Assembly: GCF_027667425.1 (NCBI RefSeq)
Contig: NZ_JAQEGR010000002.1
Coordinates: forward strand, 62,001 to 126,000
Direction: 5' to 3'
Source: Fusicatenibacter saccharivorans
Lineage (GTDB): Bacteria; Bacillota; Clostridia; Lachnospirales; Lachnospiraceae
DNA: 64,000 nucleotides
Of this stretch, positions 41,195-49,929 are shown piece after piece; within the stretch, counting starts at the first letter, position 1, and each line of letters begins with the position of its first letter. Below the pieces are notes generated by a model. It was not told the DNA's origin and did not search any database. It saw nothing but the letters and a program-made list of their open reading frames with translations. Both the position numbers and the translations under genes were made by a program.

Positions 41195-42937
41195 ATGCTG
41201 AAGAGTCAGGAAATGCGGAAACTTGCACCGGAGATGGATCCGCTCCGGATTGGAACAGGATGGAAAAAAGAGGATCTTGAAAAACCGCAGATTATGGTGG
41301 AGAGTACGTACGGGGACAGCCACCCGGGAAGCGGCCACTTGAATCTGCTGGTCGAGGAAGTGCGGAAAGGCGTTGCGGAAGCGGGGGGCTTCGGGGCGCG
41401 GTATTTCTGCACCGACATCTGTGACGGCGAGAGCCAGGGAACGGACGGCATCAACTACAGTCTTGCGAGCCGCGAGATGATCGCCAATATGATCGAGATC
41501 CACGCGAATGCGACACCGTTTGACGGCGGCGTCTATCTGTCGAGCTGCGACAAGGGTATGCCGGGCAATCTGATCGGCCTTGCGCGTGTCAATATTCCGG
41601 CGGTTGTTGTGCCGGGCGGAACGATGAATGCGGGACCGGAGATGCTGACACTGGAGCAGCTTGGCATGTACAGCGCAAAATTTGAGCGCAGTGAGATCGA
41701 CGAGGAGAAGCTCGACTGGGCGAAATGCAATGCCTGCCCGAGCTGCGGTGCCTGTTCGTTTATCGGAACGGCATCCACGATGCAGATCATGGCGGAGGCA
41801 CTCGGCCTCGCCCTGCCTGGAAGCGCTCTGATGCCGGCGACAAGCCCGGATCTTCTGGCATATGCACGGGAGGCAGGCCGCCAGGCGGTAAAACTGGCAC
41901 AGATGGAGCATATGCGGCCAAGCGATCTTGTGACGAAAGAGAGTTTTGAGAATGCGATTCTTGTCCACGCGGCAATTTCGGGAAGCACAAACTGCCTGCT
42001 GCACATCCCGGCCATTGCGCATGAGTTCGGCATCGAGATCACCGGCGACACATTCGATCGTCTGCACCGCAACGCGCGGTATCTGCTCGATGTCCGCCCG
42101 GCAGGAAGATGGCCGGCAGAGTGCTTCTATTATGCGGGCGGCGTTCCGGCGATTATGGAAGAAATCAAAGATCATCTGCATCTCGATGTGATGACAGTGA
42201 CCGGAAAGACACTGGGTGAAAATCTGGCGGAGCTTCGTGAAAATGGATTTTATGAGAAGTGCAGCGGATGGCTCGCAAAATTTAATGAGCGGTATGGAAC
42301 TTCAATTACAAAAGAAGATATTATCCGCCCGTATGACAAGGCGATCGGAACGGACGGCAGCATCGCTGTTCTGCGCGGAAACCTTGCGCCGGAGGGAGCC
42401 GTCATCAAGCACACGGCCTGCCCAAAAGAAATGTTCCACGCCGTCCTCCGTGCCCGACCGTTCGACAGCGAGGAGGAGTGCCTCGATGCCGTGCTGAAAC
42501 ATAAGGTTCAGAAAGGCGACGCCGTCTTCATCCGCTACGAAGGCCCGAAAGGCAGCGGTATGCCGGAGATGTTCTATACTTCCGAGGCAATCAGCAGCGA
42601 CAAAGAGCTTGGAAAGAGCATCGCGCTTATCACCGACGGCCGTTTTTCCGGCGCCTCCACCGGCCCGGTTATCGGCCACTGCAGTCCCGAAGCTGTAGAC
42701 GGCGGCCCGATCGCACTCGTCGAGGAAGGGGATTTGATTGAGATTGATGTGAAGGAACGAAAACTTAACATCATCGGAATCGCCGGTGAGCGCAAGTCCA
42801 TGGAAGAAATCGATGCGATCTTAAAAGAACGCCGCCAAAACTGGAAACCGCGCGAGCCGAAATACAAAAAAGGCGTACTCCGTCTTTTCAGCCTCCACGC
42901 AGCAAGCCCGATGAAAGGGGCGTATCTGGAGTACTAA
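41195..42937 (+). CDS. IlvD/Edd-family dehydratase (dihydroxy-acid or sugar-acid dehydratase)
   Basis: A 580-residue iron-sulfur dehydratase. Cluster and metal motifs are visible: ICDGESQGTDGINYSL (Cys76), SSCDKGMP (Cys118), and CPSCGAC (181-187), followed by the conserved ATSPDLLAYAREAGR region and, near the C-terminus, the family signature ALITDGRFSGASTGPVIGHCSPEA (about 470-493). The reaction removes water from a 2,3-dihydroxy acid: branched-chain amino-acid synthesis if IlvD, or a sugar-acid (arabinonate, xylonate) pathway otherwise. No ilv genes are nearby, and the N-terminal GDSHPGSGHL and the GGTMNAGPE segment differ from the IlvD text, so I leave the substrate open. GGGAGGAGAAGGA gives a strong ribosome binding site. 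It stands alone. Confidence 0.85.
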   Translation: MLKSQEMRKLAPEMDPLRIGTGWKKEDLEKPQIMVESTYGDSHPGSGHLNLLVEEVRKGVAEAGGFGARYFCTDICDGESQGTDGINYSLASREMIANMIEIHANATPFDGGVYLSSCDKGMPGNLIGLARVNIPAVVVPGGTMNAGPEMLTLEQLGMYSAKFERSEIDEEKLDWAKCNACPSCGACSFIGTASTMQIMAEALGLALPGSALMPATSPDLLAYAREAGRQAVKLAQMEHMRPSDLVTKESFENAILVHAAISGSTNCLLHIPAIAHEFGIEITGDTFDRLHRNARYLLDVRPAGRWPAECFYYAGGVPAIMEEIKDHLHLDVMTVTGKTLGENLAELRENGFYEKCSGWLAKFNERYGTSITKEDIIRPYDKAIGTDGSIAVLRGNLAPEGAVIKHTACPKEMFHAVLRARPFDSEEECLDAVLKHKVQKGDAVFIRYEGPKGSGMPEMFYTSEAISSDKELGKSIALITDGRFSGASTGPVIGHCSPEAVDGGPIALVEEGDLIEIDVKERKLNIIGIAGERKSMEEIDAILKERRQNWKPREPKYKKGVLRLFSLHAASPMKGAYLEY

Positions 42938-43075
42938 AAATACTTGCGTTTTTCTGGGATGGTCTTTAGAATTTAAGGCAGAGCAAAAAATGGAGGAAGG
43001 AGCAACAGAAAAACAAGTGAAAGAAAATACCTAAAAAACAAACGGTTCCTGTATAATGTTGCATCTCTTCAGAAA

Positions 43076-43690
43076 ATGGTCGGAAGTCCAGATTCTGTAC
43101 AGAAGAATGTGGTGCTGGAGAACAATTCGCTGTCGGCGGAGCAGATTACCGGTGTGGAAAACCGAAAGAGCAAGGCAGGCGAAGCCGTTCTTCCGGTACT
43201 GCGCAGTGTTTCGCTGTTTCTTCTCGGGCTGCTTGGCGTGCTTCTGATTCTGCTGACGCTGCTTGTGATTGCGGCGGAGGCGGCGCGGATCATCTGCCTT
43301 GGACCGGCGGCAAAGAAACAGCAGAAGGAGCGGCCGGGCAGGCGGATCCGGAGAACGGAAGCAAGAATTTACCAGTATCTTTGTCTGTGGGGCATAGATG
43401 CCGGTCTTGGCTGGAAAACAGCAGCAACCGATGCAGAACTCGCCCGCAGATTTCCGGCGATCGAGCCAGGCGAATATACGCGTGTCTGCCATCTGATCGA
43501 GAAACATATCTACGGTGAGATTCTGCTGTCTCCTTATGAGGAACGTACGCTGAACCATTTTCTGGAAAAGCTGATGGAGCCGGTACCGGGCTGCAGCTGG
43601 AAAATGCGGCTGAAGCTGCGCTATGCGTGTCTGCGCCGTGTGAATACGAAGAAAAAGAAGAGAAAGCACAGCGCTTTCCAGCAAAAATAA
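43076..43690 (+). pseudogene. Membrane protein fragment, likely C-terminus of a transglutaminase-type protein
   Basis: The frame encodes one membrane helix (about residues 40-68, VLPVLRSVSLFLLGLLGVLLILLTLLVI) followed by a basic cytoplasmic region with RRIRRTEARIYQYL and a tail pattern RVCHLIEKHIYGEILLSPYEERTLNHFLEKLM. This order resembles the C-terminal part of large Clostridial transglutaminase-domain membrane proteins. The frame is open back to about 42977 but has no start codon with a ribosome binding site, and the expected extracellular enzyme domain is absent; upstream 42938-43075 holds only a TATAAT (43052). I read it as a decayed remnant, though a short real membrane protein is possible. 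Confidence 0.5.
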
Positions 43691-43725
43691 GGGTTAGGAA
43701 AACAAATGAAAAGAGGGGTTTTACG

Positions 43726-44487
43726 ATGAAATATGTAACATTTAATATTCGCTGTGATTTTGGCCAGGATGGAGCCAATAATTTTATCTACCGCAGACCG
43801 CTGATTCTGGAAAAAATCAGACAGGAAAAGCCGGATATCATCGGTTTTCAGGAGGTACTGCCGCATGTGGCTGCCTGGCTGAAGGAAAATCTGACAGAAT
43901 ATTACATTGCCGGATGTGGAAGAGAAAAGGATCTGACCGGTGAGGCAATGATCATTGCCTATCGGAAAGAACGTTTTCAGAGTGTGAGCCTGGAAACCTT
44001 CTGGCTGTCACCGACACCGTACGTGCCGGGATCCCGCTATCCGGTACAGAGTATGTGCCCGCGTACTGCGACGGATGTGGTATTTGAGGATATGGAGACC
44101 GGAAAAGTGTTCCGCGTCATCAACACCCATCTGGATCACGAGTGCGCCGGGGCGAGAAAGCTTGGCCTGGAGCAGATTCTCGCACATCTGAGAGCAGAGA
44201 AAGCATTTGCCGATGTGCCGGTGATTCTTAGCGGCGACTTCAATGCCGAGCCGGACAGCGAAGAGATGAAACCGCTGAGGGAAACTGCCGGTCTTGTGAA
44301 TGCGACGGAAGGAATCGGCATTACCTTCCACAACTATCATCGCGATGATCCGAACGATCCGCAGTGCTCGATTGACTACATCATTCTCAAAGGGGACTGG
44401 GAACTGAAAAAGGTGGAAAAATGGACGGAGCAGAAGGACGGTGTGTGCCTTTCTGATCATTATCCGATCTGTGCGGAACTTATTTAA
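43726..44487 (+). CDS. Endonuclease/exonuclease/phosphatase (EEP) family protein
   Basis: A 253-residue EEP-fold enzyme without signal peptide. The family active site is complete: N in TFNIRCDF (Asn6), metal-binding Glu in IIGFQEVLPHV (about residue 46), HLDHE (about 140), GDFNAEPDS (about 165-173), IDYIILKG and the terminal SDHYPI His. It cleaves a phosphodiester; substrate may be nucleic acid, phospholipid head group or a small sugar phosphate. The ATG at 43726 follows AAGAGGGG; an upstream frame has no ribosome binding site. A terminator at 44507 follows. Confidence 0.88.
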   Translation: MKYVTFNIRCDFGQDGANNFIYRRPLILEKIRQEKPDIIGFQEVLPHVAAWLKENLTEYYIAGCGREKDLTGEAMIIAYRKERFQSVSLETFWLSPTPYVPGSRYPVQSMCPRTATDVVFEDMETGKVFRVINTHLDHECAGARKLGLEQILAHLRAEKAFADVPVILSGDFNAEPDSEEMKPLRETAGLVNATEGIGITFHNYHRDDPNDPQCSIDYIILKGDWELKKVEKWTEQKDGVCLSDHYPICAELI

Positions 44488-44506
44488 AATATGGATGCAA
44501 GAGGCG

Positions 44507-44542
44507 GCCGCCGGGAGAAAAATCTTCTGGCGGCGTTTTTTT
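44507..44542 (+). terminator. Terminator of the EEP gene
   Basis: GCCGCCGGGAGA (44507-44518) pairs with TCTTCTGGCGGC (44523-44534) with two G-U pairs, then seven T residues. Confidence 0.85.
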
Positions 44543-44548
44543 ACGATA

Positions 44549-44640
44549 GTTATAGGAAAAACTTATAACAAGTCAAAGAAAAAAGGGAATATACAAACGC
44601 CGCATTTTCTGTTATGATAGGTTACGTTACAAAACCTATC
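44549..44640 (+). promoter_or_regulatory. Control region of the sulfur amino-acid operon with two dyads
   Basis: Dyad 1 GTTATA-N9-TATAAC (44549-44569) lies upstream of a TATACA (44590-44595)-N17-TATGAT (44613-44618) promoter. Dyad 2 GATAGGTT...AACCTATC (about 44616-44640) overlaps the start site. This is a LysR-like layout, but no regulator gene is nearby. No S-box or T-box leader was recognised. Confidence 0.5.
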
Positions 44641-44687
44641 AGATTAGTATAGAAAGAAAAATTACGAAATAACAGGAGATTATTCAT

Positions 44688-45866
44688 ATGGCAAGAGGAA
44701 TTGACACAAAATGTATCCATTTAGAAGAGGACGAGGGACAGTGTAGCCACTACGGCGCACTCAGCTACCCGATTTATCAGACCGCAACGTATGCGCATCC
44801 GGGCGTAGGACAGAGCACCGGATTTGATTACAGCAGACTGCAGAACCCGACCAGAGAGCATCTGGAGAAGATGGTGGCTGTGCTGGAAAACGGAATTGAT
44901 GCGTTTGCATTAAGCTCCGGCATGGCAGCGATCTCACTTCTGATGGAGCTGTTCCGCCCGGGAGACCACATCATTGCGGATTCCGATTTGTACGGCGGAA
45001 GCATTCGTCTGTTCCACCATGTGAACGAGAAAAACGGCGTCGAATTTTCCGGCATCGACTGCTGCCGTGATGACGTGGAAAGCTATGTGAAAGAAAATAC
45101 AAAAGCCATCTACATCGAGACCCCGACGAACCCGATGATGAACGTAACCGACATCCGAAAGATGGCGGATATTGCAAAACGCCACAACCTGATTCTGATC
45201 GTGGACAACACCTTCATGTCTCCGTACTTCCAGAACCCGCTCGATCTCGGCGCGGATGTTGTCATCCACAGCGGCACGAAATACTTAAGCGGCCACAATG
45301 ATACGCTGGCAGGCTTTATCGTGACAAACCGTGAAGACATTCAGGAAAAACTGCGTTTCCTGATTAAGACAACAGGTGCAGGTCTTGCTCCGTTTGACTG
45401 CTGGCTGGTGCTGCGCGGCATGAAAACTTTAGGCATCCGCATGGAGCGTTCCCAGGAGAATGCAGAGCAGATCGCTGCATGGCTGCAGAAGCAGAAAGCA
45501 GTCACAAGAGTGATCTATCCGGGACTGCCGGATCACCCGGGCCATGAGATTATGAAAAAACAGGCAAGAGGCTTCGGTGCTATGCTGACAATCCAGCTCG
45601 AGAGCAAAGAGTTTGCCCTTGCCATTCTGGAGAAGGTAAGAATGATCCGTTTCGCAGAGAGCCTCGGCGGCGTGGAGACACTCGTTACGTATCCGACGAC
45701 GCAGACACATGCCGATGTGCCGAAGGAAATCCGTGAGCGGAACGGAATTACGGAGAGCACCCTTCGCTTCTCCGTCGGAATTGAAAATATCGAGGACCTG
45801 ATCGGCGAGCTTGAGAAGGTTTTTGCAGAAATTGAGGAAGAGAAAAATGACGGAAAGAAATCTTGA
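44688..45866 (+). CDS. Cys/Met-metabolism PLP enzyme (cystathionine gamma-synthase/lyase type)
   Basis: A 392-residue PLP enzyme of the transsulfuration family. Motifs: ALSSGMAAISLLMELFRPGDHIIADSDLYGGS (PLP phosphate), ETPTNPMMNVTDI (substrate binding), VDNTFMSPYFQNPLDLGADVVIHSGTKYLSGH with the PLP lysine Lys198, and GFGAMLTIQLES near the end. It could join O-acyl-homoserine to cysteine or sulfide, or split cystathionine; motif reading cannot choose between MetI-like synthase and lyase. A C-S lyase gene overlaps its end, so the pair probably moves sulfur between cysteine and methionine. The ATG follows AACAGGAG. It is controlled by the dyad region just upstream. Confidence 0.88.
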   Translation: MARGIDTKCIHLEEDEGQCSHYGALSYPIYQTATYAHPGVGQSTGFDYSRLQNPTREHLEKMVAVLENGIDAFALSSGMAAISLLMELFRPGDHIIADSDLYGGSIRLFHHVNEKNGVEFSGIDCCRDDVESYVKENTKAIYIETPTNPMMNVTDIRKMADIAKRHNLILIVDNTFMSPYFQNPLDLGADVVIHSGTKYLSGHNDTLAGFIVTNREDIQEKLRFLIKTTGAGLAPFDCWLVLRGMKTLGIRMERSQENAEQIAAWLQKQKAVTRVIYPGLPDHPGHEIMKKQARGFGAMLTIQLESKEFALAILEKVRMIRFAESLGGVETLVTYPTTQTHADVPKEIRERNGITESTLRFSVGIENIEDLIGELEKVFAEIEEEKNDGKKS

Positions 45867-47031
45867 TTTTGACAGAATCATCAACCGAAAAAATACAGAC
45901 TGTTTAAAATATGACTTCGCAGTAAAACGCGGTATGCCAGCTGACGTGCTGCCGCTGTGGGTGGCGGACATGGACTTTGAGACATCCTCCTACATCGAGG
46001 ATGCGCTGGTGGAGCGTGTAAAAATGGGCATTTACGGCTACAGCGATGCGCAGACTCCATATTTTGAGGCAGTTGCGGGGTGGATGAAACGCCATCACAA
46101 CTGGGAGCCGAAAGAAGAATGGCTGATCAAAACGCCAGGCGTTGTGTTTGCACTTGCGATGGCAGTCAAAGCTTACACCGCGCCTGGGGATGCCGTGCTG
46201 ATCCAGTCACCGGTTTACTATCCATTTTCGGAAGTCATTGCGGATAACGGCAGAAGAGTTGTCAGCAGCACGCTGGTGCTCGGCGATGATAACCGCTATC
46301 ACATGGATGTGGCGGATTTCGAGGAGAAGCTGAAAGCTGAAAACGTGAAGCTCTTTTTCCTCTGCAATCCGCACAACCCGGTCGGAAGAGTCTGGACGAA
46401 AGAGGAGCTGACGGCAATCGGAGATCTCTGCATAAAGTATGGCGTGACGGTTGTAAGTGATGAGATCCACGGAGATTTCATCTTCAAAGGCGAGCATCAG
46501 GTGTTTGCCGCAATCAAAAAAGAATACGAGGATATCACGATCACCTGCACGGCACCGAGCAAGACGTTCAATCTGGCAAGTATGATGATGTCGAATATCT
46601 TTATCGCCAACCCGGAACTCCGTGCAAAATTCCGGAAACAGCTTGACGCAGCCGGAACGAGCCAGCTTGGCGTGATGGGGCTGGTGGCATGCGAGACGGC
46701 ATATAACAAGGGCGAGGAGTGGTATGAGGCAATGCTTTCCTATGTGAAGGCAAATGCAGAATTTACAAAGCAGTATGTGGAGGAGCAGCTTCCGGGCGTG
46801 AAGATGATCGACCTGGAGGGAACATATCTCGTATGGCTCGATTTTCGCGAGACGGGGCTATCCGTTGATGAACTGGAAGACCTGATTATCAACAAGGCGA
46901 AGCTGTGGCTTGACAGTGGCAAAATCTTCGGAGACTGCGGACGCGGTTTCCAGCGGATCAACATTGCCTGCCCGCGCGCAACCCTGACCGAGGCACTGGA
47001 GCGGATTCGGGATGCAATGAAAAGCAGATAA
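45847..47031 (+). CDS. PatB/MalY-type cysteine-S-conjugate beta-lyase (aminotransferase fold)
   Basis: A 394-residue fold-type I PLP enzyme. The start VLPLWVADMDFETSSYIEDAL, NPHNPVGRVW, VVSDEIHGDFIF and APSKTFNLASMMMSN (PLP lysine Lys239) are the PatB/MalY pattern. The family cleaves cystathionine or other cysteine conjugates to a thiol (homocysteine), pyruvate and ammonia; some members also act in regulation. The start at 45847 lies inside the upstream gene's end (20-base overlap), giving strong coupling. The pair can together convert O-acyl-homoserine through cystathionine to homocysteine. Confidence 0.9.
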   Translation: MTERNLDFDRIINRKNTDCLKYDFAVKRGMPADVLPLWVADMDFETSSYIEDALVERVKMGIYGYSDAQTPYFEAVAGWMKRHHNWEPKEEWLIKTPGVVFALAMAVKAYTAPGDAVLIQSPVYYPFSEVIADNGRRVVSSTLVLGDDNRYHMDVADFEEKLKAENVKLFFLCNPHNPVGRVWTKEELTAIGDLCIKYGVTVVSDEIHGDFIFKGEHQVFAAIKKEYEDITITCTAPSKTFNLASMMMSNIFIANPELRAKFRKQLDAAGTSQLGVMGLVACETAYNKGEEWYEAMLSYVKANAEFTKQYVEEQLPGVKMIDLEGTYLVWLDFRETGLSVDELEDLIINKAKLWLDSGKIFGDCGRGFQRINIACPRATLTEALERIRDAMKSR

Positions 47032-47107
47032 AGCCACACCGATGAGATGCGTAGCATTTTGGAAGTTGGCTCTGAACAGTGACGAAAACATGTTGAAAAG
47101 GCGCAGC

Positions 47108-47836
47108 TTACGGAACATCTTTTTGGGAGATATGATTTTTTTTGTGTCTCCGGTAGAGAAAGAAGAAAGCTGCGCCTCCGCATATCAAAACGAGTACTTT
47201 CACCGGAATCTGATATACCGGATACACAGAGGTATAAATGCAATGATATTCTGGCGAAGAAACTTCGCTTTCCTCAGCAGGGCTCGGGCTCCAGGAAAAA
47301 GATGCCAGAATTCGAAAATATTTTTTATCAGAAGAAAACTGGCTATAAGGAAGATAAAAATCTGGGTTTCCAGGCGTTGTGATTTTCCGTTCCAGCGTCC
47401 AGGGTTCTTCCGTGCTGTTCCGAGTCCACAATTCTGCTTTTTCTAATTCAAAAAGATACATCAGTGGATCTGTCTCCAGACGGATAAAGTCTTCTTTCGC
47501 AGTTCTTACCTGGGTTATATTTTGAAAATCGAAAACTGTCTGATATAACAAAGAACGATCTGATTTTTCCTGATAGGTGAGTACATTTGCGGCATACAGA
47601 TCTTGGAAACTTTTTGTCTTTTCAGATCGTTTAAAAAAATAGAAATCGATAGGTTTGGAAGAAGTTTTTCGATACTCGTTTTCTAAACTGGATTCTATTG
47701 GCGAAGCATTTTCTGGTACGTTTTCTTTTAAAAAAGAGCACAATACCGTATCGTCATTTTCGAATGCAGTGTCTGCTTTGACTGGAACAGAAAAACAGAA
47801 TAACAGGGTGAAAAATAAAAATTTGATTTTTTTCAT
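47108..47836 (-). CDS. Exported protein with C-terminal membrane anchor, unknown
   Basis: A 242-residue protein with a cleavable signal peptide (MKKIKFLFFTLLFCFSVPVKA, residues 1-21), a polar exterior domain (about 22-205) and one C-terminal helix (about 209-230, IPVKVLVLICGGAAFFFLY) followed by a basic tail RRHKKNH. This is a type I membrane topology. I do not recognise the domain. AGAGGTAA lies before the start. It lies on the minus strand 282 bp after another unknown exported protein at 48119, with a hairpin between. Codon use is AT-rich relative to genes on either side, suggesting acquisition. Confidence 0.75.
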   Translation of the reverse strand: MKKIKFLFFTLLFCFSVPVKADTAFENDDTVLCSFLKENVPENASPIESSLENEYRKTSSKPIDFYFFKRSEKTKSFQDLYAANVLTYQEKSDRSLLYQTVFDFQNITQVRTAKEDFIRLETDPLMYLFELEKAELWTRNSTEEPWTLERKITTPGNPDFYLPYSQFSSDKKYFRILASFSWSPSPAEESEVSSPEYHCIYTSVYPVYQIPVKVLVLICGGAAFFFLYRRHKKNHISQKDVP

Positions 47837-48018
47837 AATGAGTTACCTCTTATTTATGGCTTTATTCAGTTGATGCCGGATTTAAAAGTTTTTTTGAATG
47901 GTTGTTCTGTACTTTTTGTTCCTGCAATTCCTAAAACATTCATAATCTGCCCGTTTTTCTACGAGTAATGGCGACTTGCTCATGATTTTACTTAAATTAC
48001 TTGAAAATACCTTAAACA

Positions 48019-48063
48019 CAATTTGCCTATCAGAGAAATTTGTGCTTCTGGATAGGCAAATTG
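48019..48063 (-). terminator. Hairpin after the secreted protein gene
   Basis: CAATTTGCCTATC (48019-48031) and GATAGGCAAATTG (48051-48063) form a perfect 13-bp stem with extra pairing in the loop. On the minus strand it is followed by TGTTTAAG, a weak T-run. The remaining 47837-48118 has no other feature I can support. Confidence 0.6.
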
Positions 48064-48118
48064 TTACTTTGAAAGAGTAATTAGAAATTAAATGTACTTG
48101 TATGTGGTGAATGAAAGT

Positions 48119-48859
48119 TTAATAACTTAGGTTCATTGTTTTATATGCAGTATAGGCTGTTCCTGATGGAGAGTAGCTAATTCCACCACCGTTGTAGGAA
48201 AAAGAGATACTGTAGCCGGTTTTCTGGGGATTATATAAGTATCCCATTACAATTCTTTTATCACTGCTATTACCTGCAGTAGCGTGACAGTATGTAACAC
48301 CTTTAAGCTTCATGGCATAGTCGGGTGTTCCTAGTTGACTCCCTGAAAATTCAGCACCAGATAATTGCTGATTATTTGCAGTAAGAGTTCCACCGACTTT
48401 CCAATCGTTCATAGTATTATCTTTGTACCATAATTTTCCACCATATTCATACGGTCTCATAGCAGCGCCTAATTGAAAAGAAAAACTGTCTTTTCCGCGA
48501 GGTTGTTTATTAGAAGTAAACTCGTATGTTGGATAGATATAAATGGTTGATGCATTTTTAAAAGCTGATGCAGTAAAGGAAATACCGGTTAAAGTTTCGC
48601 TACTGAGTATCGATATTTGATTTTCGATATTTGAATTAATATATTCAAAATGTTTACCTCCACTTTTTAAGTCATCCACAATGAACTGCATGACGTCATC
48701 ATCCAGCTTTTCTATTTCCTTTTGTGGCATTCCGGTTTTTAATAGATATGCTTTGTTAGATAGAACAACATTATTATCTGCCTTTACATTGCAAATTACC
48801 ATATTTAAGGACAGAATACAACAAATAAAAAATGCAAGACATGTTTTTAATTTTTTCAT
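48119..48859 (-). CDS. Secreted protein of unknown function
   Basis: A 246-residue protein with a signal peptide (about residues 1-27, ending CNVKA-D). A helical N-terminal stretch (YLLKTGMPQKEIEKLDDDVMQFIVDDL, about 38-65) leads into a beta-rich, Gly/Ser/Tyr/Asn-rich C-terminal domain (about 90-246) with repeated aromatic and glycine positions and no transmembrane helix. I do not recognise it. AGGAG precedes the start on the minus strand. The gene is clearly AT-rich compared with its neighbours, as is the 280-bp region upstream. The next gene downstream encodes a membrane-anchored unknown, so an effector-with-partner or bacteriocin-with-immunity pair is one possibility. Confidence 0.75.
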   Translation of the reverse strand: MKKLKTCLAFFICCILSLNMVICNVKADNNVVLSNKAYLLKTGMPQKEIEKLDDDVMQFIVDDLKSGGKHFEYINSNIENQISILSSETLTGISFTASAFKNASTIYIYPTYEFTSNKQPRGKDSFSFQLGAAMRPYEYGGKLWYKDNTMNDWKVGGTLTANNQQLSGAEFSGSQLGTPDYAMKLKGVTYCHATAGNSSDKRIVMGYLYNPQKTGYSISFSYNGGGISYSPSGTAYTAYKTMNLSY

Positions 48860-49140
48860 GATGAGTGGTCTCCTTTCATAAGTATTGTTGGATGGTTTTA
48901 GTTTTTTATTTATCCTTAGATTAGTGCACTATCTGAAAAGTAAATTCGTTCGTTAATATGGATGATAAAATAGAAAATTAATAAAAATGCTTGTAATTAT
49001 TATATAAATATATGAAAAATAAATCAATAGTCAAAAAACATATAAATAAATATATGAATTTGTAAAAAACAACGATTTTGTAAAAAGAATGTAATTTTAG
49101 AGAGATATATACGTATAAAAAAATAAAACGTGATTTTAAT
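48860..49140. other. AT-rich intergenic region
   Basis: About 280 bp of strongly AT-rich sequence (many A/T runs, TATATA-like stretches) without an open frame. It must contain the promoter of the secreted-protein gene on the minus strand; several TATAAT-like strings make a single choice arbitrary. Composition matches a foreign-DNA boundary. Confidence 0.6.
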
Positions 49141-49169
49141 TTGCAGTGATATGGATTCTATGATATAGT
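49141..49169 (+). promoter_or_regulatory. Promoter of thrH
   Basis: TTGCAG (49141-49146), 17 bp, TATAGT (49164-49169), about 80 bp before the ATG at 49249. Confidence 0.6.
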
Positions 49170-49248
49170 GTGGTAAAGTGATGCTGTGAAAAAAAACAAA
49201 ACCCCGTCGGCAAACAAGGCGGGCAGCGCAGGAAAGGGGATCATAACA

Positions 49249-49857
49249 ATGTATATTACATGTCTGGATGTAGAAGGAGTACTGGTACCGGAAATCTGGA
49301 TCGCGTTTGCGGAGGCAAGCGGAATCCCGGAACTTAAAAAAACGACACGCGACGAGCCGGATTACGATAAACTGATGAGATGGAGACTTGGAATCTTAAA
49401 AGAGCATGGCCTTGGACTGAAAGAAATTCAGGCTACGATTGAAAAGATCGACCCGCTGCCGGGCGCAAGAGAGTTCCTCGACGAGCTGCGCACCTTCTCC
49501 CAGGTGATCCTGATCAGCGACACCTTCACGGAGTTTGCCGCACCGCTGATGAAAAAGCTCGGCTATCCGACCCTGTTCTGCAATTCTCTGGAAGTCGCAG
49601 ACGACGGAGAGATCACAGGATTTAAGATGAGAGTTGAGCAGTCGAAGCTTACGACTGTAAAAGCACTGCAGTCCATCGGATTTGAGACGATCGCAAGCGG
49701 TGATTCCTACAACGACCTTGGCATGATTCAGGCAAGCAAAGCAGGATTTCTGTTCCGCTCGACTGACAAAATCAAAGCCGACTATCCGCAGATTCCGGCG
49801 TATGAGACGTATGAGGAGCTGCTTGGTGCGATCAAAAAGGCAATGGAGGAGAAGTAA
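49249..49857 (+). CDS. thrH: ThrH: phosphoserine phosphatase/homoserine phosphotransferase
   Basis: A 202-residue HAD-family enzyme closely matching ThrH in length and text: CLDVEGVLVPEIWIAFAEASGI (motif I, Asp7 nucleophile and Glu9), TTRDEPDYDKLMRWRLGIL, the ISDTF motif II, a lysine region QSKLTTVKALQSIGF and GDSYNDLGMI (motifs III/IV). ThrH dephosphorylates phosphoserine and can transfer the phosphate to homoserine, so it touches serine and threonine synthesis. I chose ATG 49249, preceded by GAAAGGGG, instead of the GTG at 49186. The 60 bases between hold a small stem (CCCGTC...GGCGGG). Confidence 0.9.
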   Translation: MYITCLDVEGVLVPEIWIAFAEASGIPELKKTTRDEPDYDKLMRWRLGILKEHGLGLKEIQATIEKIDPLPGAREFLDELRTFSQVILISDTFTEFAAPLMKKLGYPTLFCNSLEVADDGEITGFKMRVEQSKLTTVKALQSIGFETIASGDSYNDLGMIQASKAGFLFRSTDKIKADYPQIPAYETYEELLGAIKKAMEEK

Positions 49858-49929
49858 ACAAAAAAGGTGATTTCCGGCCGGAGGCTGCGACGAACGGTCA
49901 GGAAAACAGAAATATGGGGGTTTTATTAC

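Noticed and set aside
41063..42181. Open frame of 372 codons on the minus strand
   Set aside because: Antisense to the IlvD/Edd dehydratase; Arg/His-rich composition typical of a shadow frame.
44543..44687. S-box (SAM) or T-box leader for the sulfur amino-acid genes
   Set aside because: None of the conserved helices, the T-box NGGUGG sequence or a leader terminator could be recognised; only DNA dyads are visible.
48860..49140. Replication origin or attachment site in the AT-rich gap
   Set aside because: No DnaA-box cluster, tRNA end or direct-repeat pair marking an integration site was found.
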